From NCBI GenBank assembly GCA_965250275.1, contig OZ252297.1:496001-560000 (forward strand): 64,000 nucleotides of DNA. The letters run 5' to 3'. Origin of the DNA: G965250275 sp965250275. Lineage in GTDB: Bacteria > Pseudomonadota > Alphaproteobacteria > Rhodobacterales > Rhodobacteraceae. Position 1 is the first letter of the stretch; every line of letters begins with the position of its first letter. The notes beneath the pieces are model-generated. The model was not told where the DNA came from. It made no database searches and was given only the letters and a program-made list of their open reading frames with translations. Shown piece after piece: positions 1 through 8,511 of this stretch. Position numbers and translations under genes: made by a program.

Positions 1-47
1 CAAGAAAGGGGACCGAAGCGTCCCGGCAACCAGCAAGGAGAAAACTA

Positions 48-1154
48 ATGCAAGACAAGACTTTTGTTCGCGAGACCCTGATTGAGGGGGCACAGGCCTT
101 CAAGGAAGGCCGCATGGGGCGCAGAACGTTCCTCTCGCTTTGCGCGGCAAGTGGCTTTGTATCTGCCTCGGTCATCGCAGGCGACGCAGAGGCGGCCGCC
201 GACTATATCGTGATGTGGAACTGGGGTGGCCAGTCTGAAGAATGCCACGGCAACGCCATCGGCAAACCATTTGAGGCGACCAGCGGCCTTCCTCTCCGGT
301 TCGACACTTCGGGACCACTCCAGGGCAAGGTTCGGGAAATGGTCGATAGCGGGAATGTCACGGCAGACGTGTGCGACGCGGACTTGTTTGACGCCATCGC
401 GCTTGGGCCCACAGGTCACCTCGAGGCGATCGACTACAACGTCGTCAGCAAGGACAAAACCTTGCCTGACTATGCGCTGGAATATGGAGTGTCGATCATT
501 CTTTATGGCTACGCGTTCGTCTATGATACCGAAGCCTATGATACGCCGCCCTCGTCCTGGGCGGACTTCTTTGATACCGCCAAATTCCCGGGCAAGCGTT
601 CGCTCTACAAATGGGCCAACGGCTCCCTCGAAGCGGCGTTGATGGCCGATGGCGTGGCAAAGGATGCCCTTTATCCGATCGACATGGACCGGGCGCTGGC
701 CAAGATCAAATCGATCAAGGATGACAGCCTGTATTGGGGATCCGGATCCGAGGCGCACTCGATGGTCGTGAATGGTGAAGTCAGCATGGGCATGGTCTGG
801 CAGAACCGCGGGAAAAACATCGAAGCCGACACCGACGGTCGTTACAAGCTGATGATGAACCAAGCGTTGGCCATGCCCGGTGCCTACATCGTGCCCAAGG
901 GCAACCCCGCCGGCCGCGAAGCGATCATGAAGTTCATCGCCACCGCGCAGGAACCGGCCGCACAACTGGAGCTGCTCGATTGCCTGGGGATGACGCCGTC
1001 CAACCCGGCGGCCTTTGCCCAGATTCCGGAAGGGCAACAACCCTATGCCATCACCTCGGCCATGAACATCGACAAAGTCGCGTTCAATGATCCTGTCTGG
1101 TGGGGACAAAACTCCGGCGAGGCGGTCAACGCCTTCCTCGACGCCATCAGCTGA
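48..1154 (+). CDS. ABC transporter substrate-binding protein, polyamine/onium (PotD-like) type
   Basis: This 368-residue periplasmic solute-binding protein captures its ligand for the two permeases that follow. A strong AAGGAG ribosome site lies just upstream of the ATG. Residues 24-50 contain a twin-arginine-like GRRTFL stretch, a hydrophobic segment and a DAEAAA cleavage region, so Tat export is likely. The body has the spermidine/putrescine-binding family layout: the YIVMWNWGG beta strand after cleavage, a YGVSIILYGYAFVYDTEAY hinge region and a late KGNPAGREAIMKFI segment. It heads an operon with CoA-linked enzymes, so the ligand is probably a small carboxylated amine or onium compound rather than a simple polyamine. 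That substrate is inferred from context only. Confidence 0.9.
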   Translation: MQDKTFVRETLIEGAQAFKEGRMGRRTFLSLCAASGFVSASVIAGDAEAAADYIVMWNWGGQSEECHGNAIGKPFEATSGLPLRFDTSGPLQGKVREMVDSGNVTADVCDADLFDAIALGPTGHLEAIDYNVVSKDKTLPDYALEYGVSIILYGYAFVYDTEAYDTPPSSWADFFDTAKFPGKRSLYKWANGSLEAALMADGVAKDALYPIDMDRALAKIKSIKDDSLYWGSGSEAHSMVVNGEVSMGMVWQNRGKNIEADTDGRYKLMMNQALAMPGAYIVPKGNPAGREAIMKFIATAQEPAAQLELLDCLGMTPSNPAAFAQIPEGQQPYAITSAMNIDKVAFNDPVWWGQNSGEAVNAFLDAIS

Positions 1155-1213
1155 TGCACCGTGGCCCGGCCGTTGCGGTGGCCGGGTCAACCCTTTCAAC
1201 AAGGACGCAACAC

Positions 1214-2065
1214 GTGGCCCAGGCTATACGCAGTCATATCAACCCGGGATGGTGGCTCGTCGCTCCATTCGCGCTGGTGGTGATGGCGCTTTATCTTGGG
1301 CCAATCCTCAACATTCTTTGGCTGAGCGTAACCGACCCCGAGCCGGGGATGGGGAACTACGCGCGTTTGTTCGAAGGCGACACGCTCACCCGCATTATCT
1401 GGACCACGTTCCGAATTTGCGTGATCACCACCGTTTTCAGTGTCGTGCTGGGCTACTCGATTGCCTATGCGATGGTGCAGGCTCACAACGCCGGGCGAAA
1501 GCGCATGATGACGCTGCTGCTGGTGTCGTTTTGGATCTCAATCCTGGTCCGCACATTTTCCTGGCTGATGCTTCTGGGCAATCGCGGGCTGGTCAACGGA
1601 ACGCTCGAGAACATTGGTCTGATTACGGAACCGATTGCCTTCATGCGGAACGAGCTCGGCGTTCTGATTGGCATGGTCCATTACATGATCCCTTACGCGG
1701 TGCTGCCGCTCCTGGTGTCGATGCAATCCCTTGATACCCGGGTCATGGCGGCCTCGCGCAATCTTGGGGCCACAGGTACACAAACCTTCTGGCGCATCTA
1801 TCTGCCGCTGACATTGCCGGGGATCGTCGCGGCGTCGCTGTTGGTCTTCATCCTGAGCCTTGGGTTCTATGTCACTCCGGCTATCCTGGGCGGCGGCAAG
1901 GTCCTGATGATTGCCGAGTACATTTCCGTGCAACTGCTCGTCACCCTGAAATGGGGCACGGCCGCTATGCTGGCGGGTCTGATGTTGTTCGGTGTGCTGG
2001 CGATGCTGTGGATCATGTCCCGGTTCATGAAGCTGAGCGCTGTCTTCGGCGGGGCAACGCGATGA
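1214..2065 (+). CDS. ABC transporter permease (PotB-like)
   Basis: Inner-membrane permease of about 283 residues with six predicted helices and the EAA-type loop around AASRNLGATGTQTFWRIYLP, which contacts the ATPase. I chose a GTG start because AAGGA sits eight bases upstream. An in-frame ATG at 1154, overlapping the stop of the binding-protein gene as TGATG, is the alternative and would add 20 residues. It pairs with the next permease to form the channel. No ATPase gene follows within the operon, so the energising subunit must be encoded upstream of the window or elsewhere. Confidence 0.9.
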   Translation: MAQAIRSHINPGWWLVAPFALVVMALYLGPILNILWLSVTDPEPGMGNYARLFEGDTLTRIIWTTFRICVITTVFSVVLGYSIAYAMVQAHNAGRKRMMTLLLVSFWISILVRTFSWLMLLGNRGLVNGTLENIGLITEPIAFMRNELGVLIGMVHYMIPYAVLPLLVSMQSLDTRVMAASRNLGATGTQTFWRIYLPLTLPGIVAASLLVFILSLGFYVTPAILGGGKVLMIAEYISVQLLVTLKWGTAAMLAGLMLFGVLAMLWIMSRFMKLSAVFGGATR

Positions 2066-2871
2066 AACCGGGCCTGTTTGCGCAGCTGAACAAGATTGGC
2101 GCTTGGGTCCTGCTGCTCTTTCTGGTGACGCCAGCACTGATCGCGATCCCGGTTTCGCTCACACCCAAGCGCTTTCTTTCGATGCCGAGCGGGGAGCTGT
2201 CGCTGCGCCATTTCCACAAGCTCTTCACGAGTCCGGACTGGCTGTCGAGCTTCGCGCAGTCGGCGATTATCGCGACGTCCACCGCTCTGCTGGCAACTCT
2301 GCTCGGAACGCTATGTGCCATTGGGCTCTGGCGCATCTCATCGCGCTACAGCGAACTTGTGCGCGCCTTTCTGTTGCTGCCGCTGATCATTCCCCAGATC
2401 ATTTCCGCGATGGCCTTTTATCGTTTGTGGATTCCTTTGGGTTTGCTGGACAGTTATCCGGGGCTGATCCTCGCACACACGATCCTGGCCGCACCGCTGG
2501 TCCTGATCACAGTCAGCGCCAGTCTCGCCGCATTCGACCCCAGGCTCGAGCAGGCGTCTCGAAATCTGGGCGCATCCAACTGGACCACCATGCGGCGCGT
2601 GATCCTGCCGTCTATCCGCCCTGGTGTCCTGGCAGGAGCGTTGTTTGCCTTCATTCTCAGCTGGGACGAGATTGTAGTGACCCTCTTTATCTCGAAATTC
2701 AGTGTCTACACATTGCCTCGACGCATGTGGAACGGCATCCGCGAAAACACAGATCCGACCGTTGCGGCAGCTGCGGTTGTCCTGATCGCGCTGACCGTTC
2801 TGGCTTTTGTGGTCTCGGCAATCCTTGCGCGCAAGCGTGATGCCGTCAGCCGAACCGATTTGGGAGAGTAG
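2062..2871 (+). CDS. ABC transporter permease (PotC-like)
   Basis: The second membrane subunit of the importer, 269 residues. Its ATG overlaps the stop of the preceding permease in an ATGA arrangement, which implies translational coupling and fixes the start. It has about six hydrophobic helices and the conserved cytoplasmic loop EQASRNLGASNWTTMRRVIL, which matches the PotC/PotB family loop. It also has the FAFILSWDEIVVTLFIS segment that is typical of PotC-like permeases. It is followed two bases later by an acyl-CoA dehydrogenase, so transport and catabolism share a transcript. Confidence 0.92.
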   Translation: MKPGLFAQLNKIGAWVLLLFLVTPALIAIPVSLTPKRFLSMPSGELSLRHFHKLFTSPDWLSSFAQSAIIATSTALLATLLGTLCAIGLWRISSRYSELVRAFLLLPLIIPQIISAMAFYRLWIPLGLLDSYPGLILAHTILAAPLVLITVSASLAAFDPRLEQASRNLGASNWTTMRRVILPSIRPGVLAGALFAFILSWDEIVVTLFISKFSVYTLPRRMWNGIRENTDPTVAAAAVVLIALTVLAFVVSAILARKRDAVSRTDLGE

Positions 2872-2873
2872 CC

Positions 2874-4034
2874 TTGAACGTCCAGACCGCACATGAAACC
2901 GAGTTGCTGCTGAACACGGTACGCAGCTTTCTTGAGGCCGAAATCTATCCGCACGAAGAGCTTGTCGATCGCCTTGGCGAAGTGCCCGAGGATCTTGGAC
3001 GGCAAATCGAGGCACGGGCCAAGGAGGTCGGGCTTTACGCGTCCAACCTGCCCGAAAGTGTCGGCGGCGGCGGGCTGGGGTACGCGGATATGGCGGTGGT
3101 CGAGCGCGAATACGGAAAAACCACGCACGCGCTCCATAGCTGGATCGGGCGTCCCACCGAACTGCTGCTGGCCTGCGAGGGGGATCAGGTCGAGCGGTAC
3201 TTGCTGCCCTGTGTTTCGGGGGAGAAGCGCGAATTGTTCGCGCTGACAGAACCTGAAGCAGGGTCCGACGTGATGAACATGAAGTCCAACGCCGTGAGGG
3301 ATGGCGAGGACTGGATCCTCAATGGCTCAAAACACTTCATTTCCGGGCCTTGTATGCCGGATTTTGCCATCGTGTTCGCGGCAACCGGCGTCGATGACAC
3401 GCCACGCGGTCCCCGCAAACGTGTGACGGCCTTTCTGGTCGATGTGGGGATGCCCGGTTTCCAATGCCGTGAAGGCAACAAATGCGTGAGCTACCGCGGT
3501 TACAAAACCTTTCAGCTCAGCTTTGACAATGTGCGGCTTGGGCCCAACCAAATCCTTGGAGAGGAAGGGCGTGGCCTGGAATTGTCCGGAAAGTGGCTGG
3601 GCATGGGGCGGATCTGGGTCGGTGCGACCTGCTGCGGCAAAGCAGAGCGCATTATGGAAATGGCGTGCGATTGGGCCGCGAACCGAAAGCAGTTTGGGAA
3701 ACCAATTGGCGCCTTTCAGGCAACCGGGTTCCGTTTGGCAGACATGGCGATCGGCCTGCGCACGGCAGACCTGCTGGTTTCCGATGCCGTTGCCCGGGCT
3801 GAGGCCGGCACAATGGCGGATCAGGATGCGGCGATGGTCAAAGTTTACTGCTCAGAGATGTTGAACAAGACGGCCGACGACGCCGTCCAGATTTTCGGCG
3901 GTATGGGTCTTATGGAAGAATTACCCATTCAGCGGCTGTGGCGGGACAGCCGTCTAGAGCGCATCTGGGATGGTACCAGCGAGATTCAGAGACACATTAT
4001 CACGCGGTCGATCCTGCGACCGCTCGGGGCATGA
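2874..4034 (+). CDS. Acyl-CoA dehydrogenase family protein
   Basis: An FAD flavoprotein of 386 residues predicted to introduce an alpha-beta double bond into an acyl-CoA. The start is TTG with GGGAGAG upstream, two bases after the permease stop. The family elements occur in order: an N-terminal helical domain, the FALTEPEAGSDV flavin/substrate motif near residue 125, the NRKQFGKPI motif near 270, and the C-terminal helical domain FGGMGLMEELPIQRLWRD. In medium-chain enzymes the catalytic base is the Glu of YEGTS, but here the equivalent position reads WDGTSEIQR, with Asp366. The base may be Asp, or it may lie elsewhere as in the long-chain and isovaleryl enzymes. The gene overlaps the downstream CoA synthetase by four bases, which suggests that the imported acid is activated and then desaturated. 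Confidence 0.92.
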   Translation: MNVQTAHETELLLNTVRSFLEAEIYPHEELVDRLGEVPEDLGRQIEARAKEVGLYASNLPESVGGGGLGYADMAVVEREYGKTTHALHSWIGRPTELLLACEGDQVERYLLPCVSGEKRELFALTEPEAGSDVMNMKSNAVRDGEDWILNGSKHFISGPCMPDFAIVFAATGVDDTPRGPRKRVTAFLVDVGMPGFQCREGNKCVSYRGYKTFQLSFDNVRLGPNQILGEEGRGLELSGKWLGMGRIWVGATCCGKAERIMEMACDWAANRKQFGKPIGAFQATGFRLADMAIGLRTADLLVSDAVARAEAGTMADQDAAMVKVYCSEMLNKTADDAVQIFGGMGLMEELPIQRLWRDSRLERIWDGTSEIQRHIITRSILRPLGA

Positions 4035-6124
4035 CGCCAGCACAGGCCGCGAATTTTGAGCGGCTGCTTCAGCCGCGACATATCGCGTTCATCGGCGGGG
4101 AGGATGCGGCGACGGCTGTGAAAGAAGCAAAGCGCCGAGGTTTCGCTGGGGAGTACTGGCCCGTAAATCCACGCCGCAAGGACCTGGCAGGCGTTCCATG
4201 TTTCGCATCGATTGATGCGCTGCCCGAGGCTCCCGACGCCGTCTTTTTGGCCATACCAGCTTCGTATGTCGTCGACACGGTGCGAATGCTGGCAGAGATG
4301 GGGACAGGCGGAATCGTATGTTATGCGGCGGGGTTCAAAGAGGCCGGAGATCAAGCTGCGGAAGACGCGCTGCGGGCCGCTGCCGGTGACATGGCGTTGA
4401 TCGGGCCCAATTGCTACGGGTTGATCAGTTATGTGGACCAGGTCGCACTTTGGCCCTTTGCCCATGGTGGCTCTTGCCCGGGGTATGGCGCGGCGATTGT
4501 GACGCAGTCCGGCATGTTTTCATCTGACATCACGATGAGCCAGCGGTCCCTGCCGCTGACCCACATGATTTCGGCAGGCAATCAGACTGTTCTGGCGCTT
4601 GAGGATTTTGTCGAAGCCTTTTGTGATAAACCCGAAGTCCGGGCGATTGGTCTGCATATCGAGGGTTTGCTCGACATTCCCAAGTTTGAACAAGCCGCGT
4701 TGCGCGCTTTGGACGCGGGTAAGCCGATTGTCGCGCTGAAAACGGGGCGCTCCGAGATTGGATCCGCGCTGACAGTCAGCCACACAGGATCGCTGTCAGG
4801 CACAAATGAGCTTTATGAGGCTCTGTTCAAGCGCGTTGGTGTGATTTCTGTAACCTCTCCCGCTCAACTGCTGGAAACTCTGAAATTCCTGTGCGTGGCA
4901 GGGGCGCCGCGTGGAACCCGCGTTGCGGGCTTTACCTGTTCGGGCGGTGGCGCAACGATGCTCGCCGATCACGCTGAAACCATCGGGCTGGTCTTCCCTC
5001 CGTTTGCGGAGGCGTCTTCTGCGGACCTGACAAAGCTGTTGCCGATGATCGCAACCGTCTCGAACCCGCTGGACTACACAACGCCGATCTGGGGCCAGCC
5101 CGAGCGAACGCGACCCGTGTTTGACTGCGCGCTGGATCGCGTGGACATCGAGGCTGCGTTGATGGTTCAGGACTACCCCGCGCCCGGTCTGGATGAATCT
5201 CTGGGTTTCTACCGGAACGATGCCCTGGCTTTCGGCGCGGCGGCCAAGGCACGCGGTGTGCCCGCTGCAATCTGTTCCACGCTGCCCGAAAACATCGACC
5301 CAGAGACGCGTGCGTTGCTGATCGACGAAGGCATCGCACCGCTGCAGGGTCTGCACGAAGCTGCAAATGCCATTCAGGCTGCCGGGGTCTGGTCGCGTGA
5401 TCGCCAGCGCATCTTGGATGACCCACCCGCATCATTGCGGCCGTGGCGTGGCGCAGATGGCTTGTTGGCAGAAACCGAAGCAACATCAAAGTCATGGTTG
5501 CGCGCGAAAGGGATGCCCATCCCAAAAAGCCAGGTTGTCGCCGGGCCAGAAGCCCGGAACGCTGCGGCGGAGATGTCAGGACCATTCGCCCTGAAAATGA
5601 TCGGCGAGCGATTGCAACACAAAACAGAGGCTGGGGCGTTGGCCCTCAATCTGCCCAACGGCGATACTGTCGCCGAGGCCGTGTTGACGATCGGTGCGGA
5701 TGTCGAGCGCTACGACCCGGCGGCCCGGACCGATCAGTTTCTGTTGGAAGAAATGGCGCCACCGCCCTTGGCGGAATTGATCGTCAGCTTGCGGCGTGAT
5801 CCGCAGTTTGGGTTGGCCATGACCATCGGCAGCGGTGGCGTTCTGGTTGAACTGGTCGGGGACAGTCAGACGATCCTTTTGCCTGCAAGCCGCGCTCAGT
5901 TTCGCGAAGCGCTCGAAGGTCTGCGCGTCGCGCGTTTGTTGCAAGGCTACAGAGGGGCACCGCCCGCTGATCTGGACGCCCTTGCGGGTCGGTTGGAGGC
6001 GTTTGCCAACACTCTGCTTGGCCAGGATGAAGATGTTGCAGAGATCGAGATCAATCCGCTTTTTGTCTATGAAAACGATATCCTGGCGGTCGACGCCCTT
6101 TTGCACCGGGAACGCAGTTCATGA
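4031..6124 (+). CDS. NDP-forming acyl-CoA synthetase (acetate--CoA ligase family)
   Basis: This 697-residue ligase makes an acyl-CoA from an acid, CoA and NTP through a phosphohistidine intermediate. The ATG overlaps the previous stop as ATGA. The N-terminal half is a CoA-binding Rossmann domain (ERLLQPRHIAFIGG) followed by succinyl-CoA-synthetase-like domains. The conserved active-site stretch SHTGSLSGTN near residue 258 contains the expected His. The C-terminal third is an ATP-grasp domain (KMIGERLQHKTEAGAL onward, ending with EIEINPLFVYE). Both alpha- and beta-type regions are present in one chain, as in bacterial fused forms. With the neighbouring dehydrogenase it forms an activation-plus-oxidation pair for the imported substrate. 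Confidence 0.9.
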   Translation: MTPAQAANFERLLQPRHIAFIGGEDAATAVKEAKRRGFAGEYWPVNPRRKDLAGVPCFASIDALPEAPDAVFLAIPASYVVDTVRMLAEMGTGGIVCYAAGFKEAGDQAAEDALRAAAGDMALIGPNCYGLISYVDQVALWPFAHGGSCPGYGAAIVTQSGMFSSDITMSQRSLPLTHMISAGNQTVLALEDFVEAFCDKPEVRAIGLHIEGLLDIPKFEQAALRALDAGKPIVALKTGRSEIGSALTVSHTGSLSGTNELYEALFKRVGVISVTSPAQLLETLKFLCVAGAPRGTRVAGFTCSGGGATMLADHAETIGLVFPPFAEASSADLTKLLPMIATVSNPLDYTTPIWGQPERTRPVFDCALDRVDIEAALMVQDYPAPGLDESLGFYRNDALAFGAAAKARGVPAAICSTLPENIDPETRALLIDEGIAPLQGLHEAANAIQAAGVWSRDRQRILDDPPASLRPWRGADGLLAETEATSKSWLRAKGMPIPKSQVVAGPEARNAAAEMSGPFALKMIGERLQHKTEAGALALNLPNGDTVAEAVLTIGADVERYDPAARTDQFLLEEMAPPPLAELIVSLRRDPQFGLAMTIGSGGVLVELVGDSQTILLPASRAQFREALEGLRVARLLQGYRGAPPADLDALAGRLEAFANTLLGQDEDVAEIEINPLFVYENDILAVDALLHRERSS

Positions 6125-7260
6125 CAGATACCTATCCCAACCCTGACCTGACGGTGGGGTCTGACAACAAACAACGATGGAACGCACCGGCTTACCGTCG
6201 GCATGGATTTCACAACGCCCACACCATTTTCAAACGTACAGCGATGGTGCGTGCATCGGACATTTGGTCCCTCGACGACGGCGCGCCTACTCCACTCTCT
6301 GATATGCCCGAGGTTCAGGAACTGGTGGGACATTCAGCGTTTTCGGCACTTGTCTGCGCGCGGGACAACAGGTTGTTGTTGGATGTGTCGGCACAGGATT
6401 TCGGCACCGATCAACCGCATTCCATCCAATCTGTGACGAAGATGCACATTCATTTGATTGTTGGCCTGCTTGTTTCACAAGGCTTGCTGGATCTGGACAA
6501 GACTGTCGATCAGTACCTTCCAGGGATCGGTACGGGATACGCCGGGGCGACGATTCAGCAGCTGCTCGATATGGATTTGGTTAACGATTTCTCGGAGGAC
6601 TACGAAGATCCGCTCTCCGATTGCTATGCCGAGGAAGCAGCGCTGGGTTGGCGGTTGCCACCAGCGGGAGAGGCCGCGCCTGCTTTGCTTGATTTTGTGT
6701 GCGGCATCACAGCAGAGGCTCTAGAGAACTCCTCAGATGAAGCGCAGTACAAGTCCGCGAACACGGATGTCCTGACGCTGATCTGCGCGCGCGTCTCTCC
6801 GCGCGCCCTGATGAGTTTAGTCGAAGAAATCGCCGAAGCCGCCGGCTATGCGGGTGGATTTCACATCAGTCACAGTTCCGATCAGATGCCGGCGTTCTCA
6901 GGTGGGGGGTGCCTGAGCGCGCGCGACCTCGCACGGTTCGGGTTGATGCTGTGCCGCCTGAATCAGGGTGCCTCTCCAGCCTTTGGCGATGCCGGATTCC
7001 TGCAGGGCTCTCTTGGACGAACTGCGCCGAAGCTCGCGCCACCGCGTGATTGGGTGCGATACTCCAATCACTTGATGACGGACGGTGCATTTGTCGGGCA
7101 TGCCGGTTATGGCGGTCAGTTTCTGATGGCCAATCTGGAGACAGGAGTCGTCGCGGCACTTCTCAGCGTGTTGGAAAACGACGCCGGGTATGACGACGAA
7201 TACATGGGTCGGCTCGTCCGCCATCTGAAAACGATCTGTACCGCTGCAGCTGATCTCTAG
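6121..7260 (+). CDS. Serine hydrolase, beta-lactamase/class C family
   Basis: A 379-residue protein of the penicillin-binding-protein-like serine hydrolase fold. It starts with an ATGA overlap on the CoA synthetase stop, so it belongs to the same operon. The catalytic SxxK motif is Ser104-Val-Thr-Lys107 (SIQSVTK). A Tyr-containing second motif (QYKSAN) and a C-terminal GHAGYGGQ box follow. There is no signal peptide, so it probably acts in the cytoplasm. Related proteins include esterases, amidases and 6-aminohexanoate-dimer-type hydrolases, so a role in releasing an ester- or amide-linked acid for the upstream CoA ligase is reasonable but unproven. Confidence 0.85.
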   Translation: MTDTYPNPDLTVGSDNKQRWNAPAYRRHGFHNAHTIFKRTAMVRASDIWSLDDGAPTPLSDMPEVQELVGHSAFSALVCARDNRLLLDVSAQDFGTDQPHSIQSVTKMHIHLIVGLLVSQGLLDLDKTVDQYLPGIGTGYAGATIQQLLDMDLVNDFSEDYEDPLSDCYAEEAALGWRLPPAGEAAPALLDFVCGITAEALENSSDEAQYKSANTDVLTLICARVSPRALMSLVEEIAEAAGYAGGFHISHSSDQMPAFSGGGCLSARDLARFGLMLCRLNQGASPAFGDAGFLQGSLGRTAPKLAPPRDWVRYSNHLMTDGAFVGHAGYGGQFLMANLETGVVAALLSVLENDAGYDDEYMGRLVRHLKTICTAAADL

Positions 7261-7287
7261 CGCCTCAATTCACAGCCGGTGGAGGGC

Positions 7288-8511
7288 TCAAGTTATTCCA
7301 TTTGCCCTTGTTAGACCCTGTTTCAAGGTCTGCAAATACGCAGAGATGAAACGCTGGGTGTAGACTTCCATGTCAACGAACGGACCGGGTTCATAGTAGC
7401 GGGAGTTCACGCCCTGCTGGTTTTTTTCGATGATATGTTTGTCCGCAACAGTGGTCACATCCCAAAGCCAGGTCAGACGGTCGAGGTCATAGTCGACCCC
7501 TTCCTGTGCATCTTCCCGTACCAGCCAGATGATCTCCTGAACCGAAGTGTCTTTGTCCACCGGAATGAAGCGGTAGATGACCATGTGGTCACAGTAAATC
7601 AGCATTGGATTCAAAATGCCGATGTAAAGATCCGATGCACCGCCGTCGTGACCCTGGAGATCGCCGAGAAGCGGTGCGAGCGCTTTGCCATCCTCGCTGC
7701 CAGTCAGATAGCCCTCAAACAGTGCGTACCGATTGTAGGCATAGTCGGGGGCATCAGGATGCCGGTTGTGCGCGATGCAATCGACGAAGTCGGAGGGCAC
7801 ACCACATTCCTCTGCCCGCTTGCGCATCTCGTCGTTCAGGGGTGCCACGCGCTCCGGCACCAAATGGATCGAATGCGACCGCGAGAATTCCGGGTGGGCC
7901 GCGGTGCAGTGATAGCACTCATTGTAGTTCTCAACCAAAAGCTTCCAGTTGGCATCGACCGGGTAGCTGGCGCGATGCGCGACCTTCAGTTTGTCCAGCC
8001 GAAAAGGCTCCAGAATGGCGTCCAAATCGTCTCTAACACGAGCGAAACTGGCCGGATTCTCCGCCAGAGACACGAAGATCAGCCCATGGAAGACTTCGAT
8101 GGCGACGGGCTTGAGCCCCAGTTTTGATTTGTCTTGATTGGCATCGAGCTGTCGCGCATGAAAGAGGCTGCCATCCAAATTGTAGCTCCACGCGTGGTAG
8201 GGGCAGGTAAAGCGCTTGGTGTTGCCGCGCACCTCTTCGCACACCCTGGATCCACGGTGCCGGCAGACATTGGCCATGGCATGGATGGACCCGTCTTCAC
8301 GCCGCGTGATGATGATCGATTCCTCCATCAGATCGAACAGAATGTAATCACCGGTGTTCGGGACCTCACCGGCATGCCCAACCAGTTGCCATTCGGTGTA
8401 GAAGACGTCGTTCAGATCCCTCTCGAAGACTTCGGCGGAGCGATAGAAATCCTGTGCCAAAGCATAGCCGTCTTTGTGTCCGGATATCAGTTCGGAAATG
8501 TGTGTTGTCAT
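7288..8511 (-). CDS. Rieske non-heme iron oxygenase alpha subunit (1)
   Basis: A ring-hydroxylating/demethylating-type oxygenase alpha subunit of 407 residues. The N-terminal Rieske [2Fe-2S] domain has CRHRG (about residue 85) and CPYHAW (about 105). The C-terminal catalytic domain has the mononuclear iron motif NECYHCTAAH. Its start overlaps the stop of the second Rieske gene by four bases. The overall architecture resembles glycine-betaine, carnitine or stachydrine demethylases (GbcA/CntA-like) more than aromatic dioxygenases, because no beta subunit is nearby. No reductase gene lies beside it, so electrons must come from elsewhere. It converges on the transporter/CoA operon, which makes a shared quaternary-amine substrate plausible. 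Confidence 0.9.
   Translation of the reverse strand: MTTHISELISGHKDGYALAQDFYRSAEVFERDLNDVFYTEWQLVGHAGEVPNTGDYILFDLMEESIIITRREDGSIHAMANVCRHRGSRVCEEVRGNTKRFTCPYHAWSYNLDGSLFHARQLDANQDKSKLGLKPVAIEVFHGLIFVSLAENPASFARVRDDLDAILEPFRLDKLKVAHRASYPVDANWKLLVENYNECYHCTAAHPEFSRSHSIHLVPERVAPLNDEMRKRAEECGVPSDFVDCIAHNRHPDAPDYAYNRYALFEGYLTGSEDGKALAPLLGDLQGHDGGASDLYIGILNPMLIYCDHMVIYRFIPVDKDTSVQEIIWLVREDAQEGVDYDLDRLTWLWDVTTVADKHIIEKNQQGVNSRYYEPGPFVDMEVYTQRFISAYLQTLKQGLTRANGIT

Noticed and set aside
45..1202. Long open frame antisense to the substrate-binding protein gene
   Set aside because: GC-rich third positions of the real gene create long antisense frames. The plus-strand protein has clear family motifs and a ribosome site, and the antisense one has neither. 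The same applies to 39700-41040 and 34120-35109 on the plus strand.
6900..7300. Missing ATPase of the first ABC transporter hidden near the operon end
   Set aside because: No Walker A/B or signature motif occurs in this operon. The only ATPases in the window belong to the Liv-type system at 32-35 kb.
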